This document shows, piece by piece, positions 17,830 to 25,477 of a DNA stretch of 64,000 nucleotides; the first letter of the stretch is position 1; each line of letters opens with the position of its first letter. The notes beneath the pieces are model-generated. The model searched no databases and was not told where the DNA came from. It worked only from the letters and a program-made list of their open reading frames with translations. The stretch lies in the NCBI RefSeq assembly GCF_002002725.1, contig NZ_MUNW01000031.1, positions 1 to 64,000 of the forward strand. Reading direction: 5' to 3'. This DNA comes from Sinorhizobium sp. A49 (GTDB lineage: Bacteria; Pseudomonadota; Alphaproteobacteria; Rhizobiales; Rhizobiaceae). A program made the position numbers and the translations under genes.

Positions 17830-18366
17830 ATGAAATTGTTTTCAAGAGTTTTTCTGCCCGCCGCCGTTGTCACCCTCTTAAGCCCGGCTGCAGCCTTTGC
17901 ATCCGAAAATGCCCCGGCCTTTTATGATGGTGCCCTTTGCAAGCCGCCCTACACGATGCAATCGGCAACTGAACTCTATGACGCCGCCGAGAAGCTGACG
18001 AAACCCGACACATCCTTGCTCACGGCTTACGTCTACAAGCTGCCGTCCGACATCGGGCAAGACGGTTTCAAGACCAATGAGGTCGTCTTTGCCGGGAGCT
18101 CCGTCGGCGTGCTGATCGAAGGGGCGCGTGCCGACGAACTGGCGGCCCGCTACCAGCTGGAGCCGGAGAAAAGCAGCATTCTCGGCACGTCGACCAAGGG
18201 CTATGCCCGGGTCCTGCCCGATGCCGAGCAGCCGACGGTGGAAATGGGGATCGTGTCGATCGTTGCGCGTGAAAGCGATGCCATTCCCGGCAAGACCTTG
18301 CTTGCATGTGAGTTCGTATCGCATGCGGATCTGGAAGCGCTCAAGGCTCTCGAAGGTGCCAACTAA
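17830..18366 (+). CDS. Hypothetical exported protein
   Basis: 178 residues with a clear signal peptide (MKLFSRVFLPAAVVTLL...AFA, cleavage near residue 24). The mature part has two Cys (in ALCKPPY and LACEFVS) that could pair in the periplasm. I recognise no family. It stands alone, divergent from the haem receptor and upstream of the CNNM gene on the same strand. GGAG lies only 2 nt before the ATG. Function unknown. Confidence 0.75.
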   Translation: MKLFSRVFLPAAVVTLLSPAAAFASENAPAFYDGALCKPPYTMQSATELYDAAEKLTKPDTSLLTAYVYKLPSDIGQDGFKTNEVVFAGSSVGVLIEGARADELAARYQLEPEKSSILGTSTKGYARVLPDAEQPTVEMGIVSIVARESDAIPGKTLLACEFVSHADLEALKALEGAN

Positions 18367-18498
18367 GCCTTACCATGTTGCGGGGATGTAGGCAGCATCA
18401 TGAAGATTGCCTGCGTCCCGTCTGACGTGTGCGCCAAGAGCGTGTTAGGCTGATCGCGATATCAACGGCACGAGGCGCCCCGCGCCCGAAGGGAGATC

Positions 18499-19815
18499 AT
18501 GTCCGGCTCGGATGGCAGTATTTTCGATTATCTCGGAATACTTGCCGTGTTTCTGCTCGTTGCCGCCAACGGCTTTTTCGTTGCGGCCGAGTTTTCCCTG
18601 GTGTCCGTCCGCCGTAGCCGGGTGACCGAACTGGTAGCGCAACGGCGTATGAATGCGGGCGCGCTCCAGCATGCCGTCGACAATCTCGACGCCAATCTGG
18701 CCGCCACCCAGCTCGGCATCACCATATCGTCCCTGGCACTCGGCTGGGTGGGCGAGCCGGCTCTGGCGCATCTGATCGAGCCGCTGTTGAACGCGCTGCC
18801 GATGGCCTGGGCATCGTTCGGTTCGCATGCGATCGCGGTCGCGATCTCCTTCATCATCATAACAGCGCTTCACATTGTGCTCGGAGAACTGGCGCCGAAG
18901 AGCCTGGCGCTCCAGCGCAGCGAGGGCACGGCCCTTGCGGTCGTGCGCCCGCTCGGGCTTTTCCTGTTTCTGTTGCGTCCGGCGATCCTCACGCTCAACG
19001 GCCTCGGCAATCTCGTGCTGCGCCTGGTCGGGCTGCGGCCGGGCACCGGCGAGGCGTCGATGCATTCGCCCACCGAACTGAAGCTGCTCGTCGCCGAAAG
19101 CCAGGAGGCCGGTCTTCTCGATGTTGCCCAGCAGGAACTGGTCGAACGGATCTTCAACATCGGCGACCGCCGGATTTCCGATTTCATGACGCCGCGCATG
19201 GAAATCGACTGGATCGATGCCGACGACACGCGGGAGGAGATCCTGCGCACCATCCGGGATTGCCACCACGAGCAGTTGCTGATCGGCCGCGGCGGTATCG
19301 ACTATCCCTTGGGCATGGTGCTGAAGAAGGATCTGCTCGATCAATTGCTCGACGGCCAGACGCTCGATCCGATGAAGGCGATGCGCGAGCCGCTGGTGCT
19401 GCACGAATCGGCACGTGTCTTCCGTGTCCTCGAAACCTTCAAGACGGCACCGGTTCGCCTGGCGATCATCGTCGACGAATATGGCAGTCTCGAAGGCATC
19501 ATCACCCAGACCGATCTTCTGGAGGCAATCGCCGGCGACCTGCCGGATACGGAGGCGAGCGATCCTGACATCGTCACCCGCTCGGACGGCTCGCTTCTGA
19601 TCGAAGGGCTGATGTCGGCGCACGACGCCTTCGAGCGGCTCGGCATCCGCGAGCGGCCGGAGGGCGATTTCCACACCATTGCCGGCTTCGCGCTGCAGAT
19701 CCTCGGCCATCTTCCGCATGTGGGCGAAACCTTCGATTTTCAGGACTGGCGCTTCGAGATCATCGATATGGACGGCATGCGCATCGACAAGCTTTTGGCA
19801 TCGCGCCAGGAGTGA
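18499..19815 (+). CDS. CNNM/CBS-domain membrane protein (hemolysin C / CorC family)
   Basis: 438 residues. The N-terminal CNNM (DUF21) domain covers ~10-200, with membrane helices such as YLGILAVFLLVAANGFFVAAEF and the conserved AATQLGITISSLALGW. A tandem CBS domain follows (~215-340: RISDFMTPRMEIDWID and VDEYGSLEGIITQTDLLEAI). The CorC_HlyC domain ends the protein (~350-435: EGDFHTIAGFALQILGHLP). The family is linked to magnesium or other divalent-cation efflux and homeostasis; the 'hemolysin' name is historical. GGGAGATC precedes the ATG. It appears monocistronic, facing a convergent ATP-grasp gene. Confidence 0.93.
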   Translation: MSGSDGSIFDYLGILAVFLLVAANGFFVAAEFSLVSVRRSRVTELVAQRRMNAGALQHAVDNLDANLAATQLGITISSLALGWVGEPALAHLIEPLLNALPMAWASFGSHAIAVAISFIIITALHIVLGELAPKSLALQRSEGTALAVVRPLGLFLFLLRPAILTLNGLGNLVLRLVGLRPGTGEASMHSPTELKLLVAESQEAGLLDVAQQELVERIFNIGDRRISDFMTPRMEIDWIDADDTREEILRTIRDCHHEQLLIGRGGIDYPLGMVLKKDLLDQLLDGQTLDPMKAMREPLVLHESARVFRVLETFKTAPVRLAIIVDEYGSLEGIITQTDLLEAIAGDLPDTEASDPDIVTRSDGSLLIEGLMSAHDAFERLGIRERPEGDFHTIAGFALQILGHLPHVGETFDFQDWRFEIIDMDGMRIDKLLASRQE

Positions 19816-19869
19816 CCTCGGGTTACGACGCCCTGGTGTTCGCCTGGCCCGACCAAGCGAAAGGACCAC

Positions 19870-20916
19870 TCAGAGGGTCGCTAGCGCCCGGTTCGACAGG
19901 GCGCCACCATAGGCCTCGCGAATGGCAAGCTTGTTTTCAAGCGCGATCATGATCTCCTCGGCGAAATCGATCTTGTGCAGAGCCTGAATATGCGGCAGCC
20001 CGCCGGGGGTGAAGACGTTGATCTCCAGCACCTTGTCGCCGACGATGTCCAGCCCCACCAGGAACATGCCGTCATCGATCAGCTTGGGGCGAAGCTTCTC
20101 GGCAATCGCCAGTATGGCTGGGGTAATGGTTGCCGCTTCTGCGGTGCCGCTCGCGTGAATGTTGGATCGCACTTCGCCCTTGGCAGGCACACGGCGGAAG
20201 GCGGCGTAGACGTCGCCGCGCACCAGCGGGCGGCCGTTCATCAGGAACAGCCGGATGTCGCCAGCGGTGGCTTCCGGCAGATAACTCTGGGCGATGAGAT
20301 AGCCGACCTCGCTGACGGCTTCGAAGATCTGGTTGAGATTGGCTTCGTCGCTGGATTTTATCTTGAAGACGTTCTTGCCGCCCGAGCCCTGTAACGGTTT
20401 CAGGATGACGCCGCCTCGATGGTCGTCGATGAAGGCGCGGATTTCCTCGATGTTCTTCGAGATCAGCGTGGTCGGCCGCACCGCCTGGGGAAAGTCCTGG
20501 AAATAGAGCTTGTTCTGCGCCAGCGAAAGACCGGAGGGATCGTTGACGACGATCGCGCCGCGTTCCGAGGCGAGACGGCCGAAATTGGCGCCGACATTGG
20601 CGGCCCAGGGGCGGCCCTCGGCATCTTCCGACGGGTCGTTGCGCAGGAACAGCACATCGACCTCGCTGATATCGACCACGCTCATGACTGCATCTTCGGC
20701 CTTGAGCGCCGAAATGAAGGTCTCCGGCTTTTTCGGCTTGGTGCCGTTGAGGCTGCGCGCCCGGATCATCAGCCTGTCGTCGGGCCGCAGGATGAAATCC
20801 GCCGGCGTGACGTAGCAGATCTCGTGCCCACGGGAGAGCGCGGCGAGCGCCAGAGACGTCGTCGTGTAGGACGCCGTTTCCAGCTCAATCGAATTGACGA
20901 AGAACGCTATGCGCAT
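19870..20916 (-). CDS. ATP-grasp ligase, glutathione synthetase-like
   Basis: 348 residues with the GshB/RimK-like layout. The N-terminal substrate domain (MRIAFFVNSIELETASYTTTS) is followed by the ATP-grasp fold with VILKPLQGSGGKNVFKI (the ATP-binding Lys and glycine-rich loop), GDIRLFLMNGRPL, and the metal-binding VLEINVFTPGGL. Such enzymes join a carboxylate to an amine through an acyl phosphate. Diverged residues and the operon argue that it is not the housekeeping glutathione synthetase. It starts 8 nt after the stop of the QEGLA gene, third in a coupled operon. Substrate unknown. Confidence 0.85.
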   Translation of the reverse strand: MRIAFFVNSIELETASYTTTSLALAALSRGHEICYVTPADFILRPDDRLMIRARSLNGTKPKKPETFISALKAEDAVMSVVDISEVDVLFLRNDPSEDAEGRPWAANVGANFGRLASERGAIVVNDPSGLSLAQNKLYFQDFPQAVRPTTLISKNIEEIRAFIDDHRGGVILKPLQGSGGKNVFKIKSSDEANLNQIFEAVSEVGYLIAQSYLPEATAGDIRLFLMNGRPLVRGDVYAAFRRVPAKGEVRSNIHASGTAEAATITPAILAIAEKLRPKLIDDGMFLVGLDIVGDKVLEINVFTPGGLPHIQALHKIDFAEEIMIALENKLAIREAYGGALSNRALATL

Positions 20917-20924
20917 CAGATCTC

Positions 20925-22844
20925 CTATTCTGCGACCATGTCGAGCGGGGTTATGCCCGCACGTGCCCGGTCCAGCCGGCCGCGTGCGTGGGCGTCATCC
21001 AGAAACATCGGGCGCACCGCCGGCGCACCCAGCAAGCCACGCAAGCTCAGTTCCTGCATGGCGGCAAAATGCGAGGCGGCGATCTTGCCCATCCAGAAGG
21101 GTTCGAGGCTGCCGCCCGCGGCCAGATGGGCAAGCAGCTGAAGCAGGCCGCGCAGATAGATCGCGTCCTTCGCAAGCCCACCGCCACGATAGATCCGCAG
21201 CACGACGTTGAACGCATCGTCAGGCTGAAACCGGTGCTGATCGACGAGCAGCCGGTAGGTCTCGGGGAAGAGCGCGCCATTCAGCATCGCGGCGCAGGCA
21301 ACCACGCGCGCCGCGATGAGACGCAGGCGCGAAAGTGTCATGCCGCCGCTCAAGTACTCGGCAAACACGGCAAGCCCTTCCTGCATCCCTTCATAGCCGG
21401 CAAGACCGGAGCGAAAGAGCCTGAGCCCTTGTGCCGAGCCGTTGAAGTAGGTGAGCAGGTGCACGCCGATTTCGTGACTGAGCAGAGCCTCGACACGGTT
21501 CCGGCTCATGGCCGTGCTGCGCGCGATCAGGAGCTGGCTTCTTGAGACGAGCAACCCGGCGGGAATGTCGTCACGCAGCTCCACGGAAGCATTGAAATCG
21601 GCATATTGTCGCTTGTAGGCCGAAACCATCACTTGTGCCCGGTTGCGAACGTAGCCGCAGTCCACGTCGTCAATCGCCGGCTTTTGCCCGGGCTTGCTCA
21701 CACGCTTTTGCGTCTGCGCCAGGATGTCGGTCGCCGCATCCAGCAGCTTTGCCTCGACCGGGCCATAGAGCGCGCGGCCGAACTCGACAAAGGTGCGACG
21801 CTCGCGGGCGGAAATCATCGAAAGCTGCAGGTCGAGCTCCTGCTGTTTCTCACGATAGAGCGCGTAGAGCAGCGGGTCCTCGAGGTGCTCGAAGCTGATG
21901 GAAAACAGCTTCTTCTTCGCTGTTTCGACTTCAAGCGTCAGCGGCCGATAGAGCAATCTCGGGCCGACCTGGTGTCGGCTCGACGTAAACTCGGCCCAGG
22001 CTGCGTCTGCGTTGATCGGCGTCACCGCCAGGAGGAAATCGAAGCTTGAGGCAATCTCGTCGATGGCCCGGTCGGTGCGGGTCACGGTTTCGACGAAGGT
22101 TTTGCGCCCGAAGGCACGGTGCGTCGAAACCTTGGTGTCGGTCGCGCTTTGCGTCGCTGCCGCCAGCGCCTTGAGGCCGGCGTCGAAGATGTTGGCGATC
22201 AGCCGTTCGCGCAGTTCCGGGTAGGTCCGCTCCGTACCCGGTTCGCGATAGATCGGCGCGAAGCGCACACTGATCTGAGGAAATGTCGTCAGCGGCTCGC
22301 CGTCAGCCTGCTCTTGCGGATGCGGCTCCTGGAGGTCCATGTGGGCGGTGCGAAACTTGCCTTCGATCGTGCCGACGGCGCCGAGGAACGCTTTCGCGGC
22401 AGCCTGCGCCGCCGGGTCTTCGCCGGCGGTGACTTCGATGGTGAATGGCGGTAGATAGGGCGCGTCCTTGGCGGGAGGATCGTCGTGGTTGAGTTCGCCA
22501 TATTCGAGCACGAAGAAAGCGCCGAGCCGCTCCTCGATGGCGCGCGCCACCGCTGCGATGACGATCGCGGCTGTCGCAGCGTCCGGTGCGATGAGATAGG
22601 ATGCATTGGACTGGGTGATCTCGCGCGCCACGACGGCTTGCTTCGCCTCGGCGATAAACACACAGAGAAACGGTAGTGGTCGATCGATGTGTAGGCGCCC
22701 GCCCTCGGCAAACTCCCGCCGCACCGCCTTGCCGGCTGCAAGGCAAGCGATCACTTCGTCGAGCCACGCATGATCAGGTGCCGGGCGGTCGGCCTCCCGG
22801 TGATGCGGCGTGTCGCGGTCCCTCGGCGTCGCTGCGCTTTTCAT
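20925..22844 (-). CDS. QEGLA-motif protein (DUF1704, TIGR02421 family), putative metallopeptidase
   Basis: 639 residues from MKSAATPRDRD. The ATG overlaps the upstream stop as ATGA, so the longer frame to 22940 is rejected. It carries the naming motif QEGLA (~485) and, ~27 residues earlier, SHEIGVHLLTYFNG (~458), an HExxxH zinc-binding pattern. The family was named for modulating flavohaemoglobin expression in Vibrio. The same DUF1704 fold includes the animal tubulin tyrosine carboxypeptidase MATCAP, with HExxxH plus a downstream Glu. A carboxypeptidase-like activity on a peptide tail is therefore a reasonable hypothesis. The gene lies between an N-formylglutamate amidohydrolase-like gene and an ATP-grasp ligase gene in one operon. 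Confidence 0.88.
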   Translation of the reverse strand: MKSAATPRDRDTPHHREADRPAPDHAWLDEVIACLAAGKAVRREFAEGGRLHIDRPLPFLCVFIAEAKQAVVAREITQSNASYLIAPDAATAAIVIAAVARAIEERLGAFFVLEYGELNHDDPPAKDAPYLPPFTIEVTAGEDPAAQAAAKAFLGAVGTIEGKFRTAHMDLQEPHPQEQADGEPLTTFPQISVRFAPIYREPGTERTYPELRERLIANIFDAGLKALAAATQSATDTKVSTHRAFGRKTFVETVTRTDRAIDEIASSFDFLLAVTPINADAAWAEFTSSRHQVGPRLLYRPLTLEVETAKKKLFSISFEHLEDPLLYALYREKQQELDLQLSMISARERRTFVEFGRALYGPVEAKLLDAATDILAQTQKRVSKPGQKPAIDDVDCGYVRNRAQVMVSAYKRQYADFNASVELRDDIPAGLLVSRSQLLIARSTAMSRNRVEALLSHEIGVHLLTYFNGSAQGLRLFRSGLAGYEGMQEGLAVFAEYLSGGMTLSRLRLIAARVVACAAMLNGALFPETYRLLVDQHRFQPDDAFNVVLRIYRGGGLAKDAIYLRGLLQLLAHLAAGGSLEPFWMGKIAASHFAAMQELSLRGLLGAPAVRPMFLDDAHARGRLDRARAGITPLDMVAE

Positions 22845-23692
22845 TGGCGCCCATCCAGCGCCTTGACGAGGTCGGGCACGGTTGACGCGATCAGCGCACG
22901 CAATGCTTCCAGGACCTCGAAATCCGGCTCGCCGGTCCATTCGTCCATGAAGAATTTCTTGAACTCGATGGCGATGGCGCAGCCTGTCTGGGGAAAATGC
23001 TCGTGGATGAAACGGGTTTGTTCACCGCGCCCCTGGAACGCGACGTTCTCGCGAACGTCGAACCGCTTGCCTCGAAATTCGAAACGACGACAGGCATCAA
23101 GCAGCGTTTCGAGCACATGGGCCCAGCGGCCGCGGTCCATCGAATGGGTGCCGATGTTGATCTCCGGCGCGGCCGCCGGGTCGGTGGGGTCAGAATCGGG
23201 GCCGTCGCGGCGGTGGTTGTAGCTGTGCACGTCAAGGACGACGAAGCTGCCATGGCGTCGCTCGATCGACTGCAGCATTGATCGCAGCATGCGGTAATAT
23301 TCGTCATGCAGAACGAGCGAAGCTTCGTGTCGATCGCGCGGAAGCGCGTCCCGCCAGACGTTAAGCCCCCAGGCTTGCGATGGATCGGTGTAGACCGCGC
23401 CGTCGCGCGCTCGGTTCAGATCGACCTCGAAGCGTGAGCGGTGCACGATCACCCGATTTGCCAGATCCTGAAGGATATAGGCCGTATAAGGATCCTCTTC
23501 CCGCAGCCGCTCGTCATCGGCCAGGGCCATCAGAGCCTGGAGATCGGCGCGCAGGCCATGCCCGTCGTGTATCGCCGTGGCGACAACGGGACTGTCGCCG
23601 CGATGCACTGTCCACCAACTGTCGTTGTCAGCGTCCGTCAGCGGCTCACCTTTCAGGGTCAGCATATTCAGGTCCCGTTCCTCCTCGTCCAT
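22841..23692 (-). CDS. N-formylglutamate amidohydrolase family protein
   Basis: 283 residues. It shows the family pattern: VDLNRARDGAVY near residue 90, FVVLDVHSYNHRR (~135-147) with the metal-binding D-x-H, and a later INIGTHS and IAIEFKKFFMDEW with the catalytic acid. Classical members release glutamate from N-formylglutamate in histidine degradation, but no hut genes are nearby. Instead it heads an operon with a QEGLA-motif protein (4-nt ATGA overlap) and an ATP-grasp ligase, so its substrate may be a modified peptide or amino acid. The start at 23692 is chosen for length; an internal ATG at residue 10 with GAGGAACG upstream is an alternative. Confidence 0.85.
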   Translation of the reverse strand: MDEEERDLNMLTLKGEPLTDADNDSWWTVHRGDSPVVATAIHDGHGLRADLQALMALADDERLREEDPYTAYILQDLANRVIVHRSRFEVDLNRARDGAVYTDPSQAWGLNVWRDALPRDRHEASLVLHDEYYRMLRSMLQSIERRHGSFVVLDVHSYNHRRDGPDSDPTDPAAAPEINIGTHSMDRGRWAHVLETLLDACRRFEFRGKRFDVRENVAFQGRGEQTRFIHEHFPQTGCAIAIEFKKFFMDEWTGEPDFEVLEALRALIASTVPDLVKALDGRQ

Positions 23693-23906
23693 GGGGTTGC
23701 TGTCCCGCTACAATTCGCGAGGGAAGGGTTCGGTTCCAATCGCAGCGGAATTCCTCTGATGAAGCAAAGCAGGGAGATGGGTACCCGGAGTGGGCACGCT
23801 GTGCCGCTGTCGGAAATTGTGTGTTTGCAGCCGGACGGGTGGCGGAACCAATGCGCCTGCGCCGCATTTTCTGAGCACGCAACAACACAAAGGGAAGGTG
23901 AATGCC

Positions 23907-24062
23907 ATGCTGGGAACTGTGCTGCTTATCGTTTTGATTCTGCTGCTGATCGGTGCGTTTCCGAGTTGGCCGCACTCGATGAATTGGGGCTATGGCCCGT
24001 CAGGGATACTGGGTGTCGTGGTCGTCGTTCTCCTGATCCTGCTGCTCATGGGGCGGATCTGA
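23907..24062 (+). CDS. Small membrane protein, DUF3309 family
   Basis: 51 residues (MLGTVLLIVLILLLIGAFP...), two hydrophobic helices joined by a loop containing WPHSMNWGYGPSG. This is the usual length and layout of DUF3309 proteins, common in rhizobia. GAAGGTGAATGCC precedes the ATG. Function is unknown; the family is often found beside stress or envelope genes. The topoisomerase gene follows after 14 nt. Confidence 0.8.
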   Translation: MLGTVLLIVLILLLIGAFPSWPHSMNWGYGPSGILGVVVVVLLILLLMGRI

Positions 24063-24076
24063 CCTTGAGGTGAATC

Positions 24077-25102
24077 GTGTCTGCTGCGTCGCCCGAACTT
24101 ATCTACGTGACTGACGCTGATCCGGGCATCAAGCGCTACCGGAAGGGGAAGCGCTTCAGCTATCGCCTTCCGGACGGCTCCATCCTCAAGGACCCGGATG
24201 CAAGGGCACGCATCGCGGCGCTCGGCCTGCCGCCAGCCTATGAGCGGGTCTGGATCTGTCCCGAGCAGAACGGCCACTTGCAGGCCACTGGCTTCGACGC
24301 GCGCGGGCGCAAGCAGTATCGCTATCACGATGCGTGGCAGCAAATGCGCAACTACGAGAAGTTCGACCAGTTGGTCGATTTCGCCAGGGTTCTGCCGAGA
24401 CTTCGCCGGACCCTACGTCGCCACATGGATGGGCCGCCTGACTACGCCCGCACGGTCCTGGCCGCGCTCGCGGCCCTGCTTGATCAGGCGTGCCTGCGCG
24501 TCGGCAATGTCTCCTATCGAGAGGAAAATGGCACCTACGGCGCAACGACGCTCCTGAAGCGGCACCTCAAGCTGCGCGACGAGGGCATCGAGCTTCGCTT
24601 CATGGGCAAGGGCGGCAAACGTGTTGTTCGCAAGCTGCGCAGCCCGCGGCTGCAGCGGTTGCTCGAAGATATTGCTGACCTGCCCGGACGCCAGCTTTTC
24701 GTCAGCAGGGATGCGAACGGTGAATTGCATCCGATCGATTCCGGCCGGCTCAATCGCTATCTGGCCGAAATCGCCGGCGCACCAATCTCGGCCAAGACGT
24801 TTCGCACCTGGGCGGGAAGCGTCGCCGCCTTTGCCGAGGCGCGCCTGGCGCTTGGCGAGGGACGGCGCCCCTCCGTCAAGCGGATGTGCGAAGCTGCGGC
24901 CGACGTGCTGCACAACACGCCATCCGTCTGCCGCAAGAGCTACGTTCATCCTGCCATCATCGCCTTGGCTGACAAGGAGGCCAAAATCAATCTGCGCCGG
25001 TTCGAAGCGCAGCCACGGCAAAGCGGCCTGCTGCGTGCCGACGAGGATCGACTGTTGCGCTTCCTCAAATATGCCGCGCGGGCAAAGAAGCATGCGACAT
25101 GA
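24077..25102 (+). CDS. DNA topoisomerase IB (poxvirus-like)
   Basis: 341 residues starting at GTG with GAGG upstream. The N-terminal domain includes KRFSYRLPDGS and the motif LPPAYERVWICPEQNGHLQATGFDARGRKQYRYH. The catalytic core has RVGNVSYREENGTYGATTLL, MGKGGKR, FRTWAGS and the active-site Tyr (~289) in SVCRKSYVHPAI. It relaxes supercoils by a reversible 3'-phosphotyrosyl nick. Many alphaproteobacteria carry one as an accessory, possibly stress-related, enzyme. It ends 12 nt before the convergent receiver gene. Confidence 0.95.
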   Translation: MSAASPELIYVTDADPGIKRYRKGKRFSYRLPDGSILKDPDARARIAALGLPPAYERVWICPEQNGHLQATGFDARGRKQYRYHDAWQQMRNYEKFDQLVDFARVLPRLRRTLRRHMDGPPDYARTVLAALAALLDQACLRVGNVSYREENGTYGATTLLKRHLKLRDEGIELRFMGKGGKRVVRKLRSPRLQRLLEDIADLPGRQLFVSRDANGELHPIDSGRLNRYLAEIAGAPISAKTFRTWAGSVAAFAEARLALGEGRRPSVKRMCEAAADVLHNTPSVCRKSYVHPAIIALADKEAKINLRRFEAQPRQSGLLRADEDRLLRFLKYAARAKKHAT

Positions 25103-25114
25103 TCCGGGCCGGCC

Positions 25115-25477
25115 TTATTTACCGGCCAACAAACCTTCGACGGTTCGGATGAGGTCGCAGCTGTTGAACGGTTTGGAAAGGCGGGGAAGGGTACGGTACT
25201 GCTCGGGAAGGTCGGAGGCGGCGTAGCCCGTCAGCAACAGCACGGGAACGCCACGGGCAAGCAGTTCATCGGCCACGGGATAGACGAACTCGCCGTTGAG
25301 GTTGACGTCTAGCGTCGCGGCCTGAGGGGTTTCTCGCTTCGCCGCAGCGATCGAGGTGCGCAGACTGGTGAAGGGACCGATGACCGAGAAACCGGCGGCC
25401 AACAGATCGTCCTGGATCTGGATCGCAAGCAGAAACTCATCCTCGACCACAAAGACGCTGCGCTGTCCGCCATTCAT
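25115..25477 (-). CDS. Single-domain response regulator (receiver only)
   Basis: 120 residues, a stand-alone receiver with acidic residues E12/D13, phospho-acceptor D57 (ATLDVNLNGE), LLLTGYA and the conserved Lys-Pro in LSKPF. There is no output domain. It overlaps the upstream HWE kinase gene by 4 nt (ATGA), so it is the kinase's partner. Receivers of this type usually act by protein contact, for example in the alphaproteobacterial general stress response, but no sigma factor or anti-sigma gene is adjacent here. Confidence 0.92.
   Translation of the reverse strand: MNGGQRSVFVVEDEFLLAIQIQDDLLAAGFSVIGPFTSLRTSIAAAKRETPQAATLDVNLNGEFVYPVADELLARGVPVLLLTGYAASDLPEQYRTLPRLSKPFNSCDLIRTVEGLLAGK

Noticed and set aside
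18445-19869. Minus-strand frame of 474 codons opposite the CNNM/CBS gene
   Set aside because: Charged shadow frame; the plus strand encodes recognised CNNM and CBS domains.
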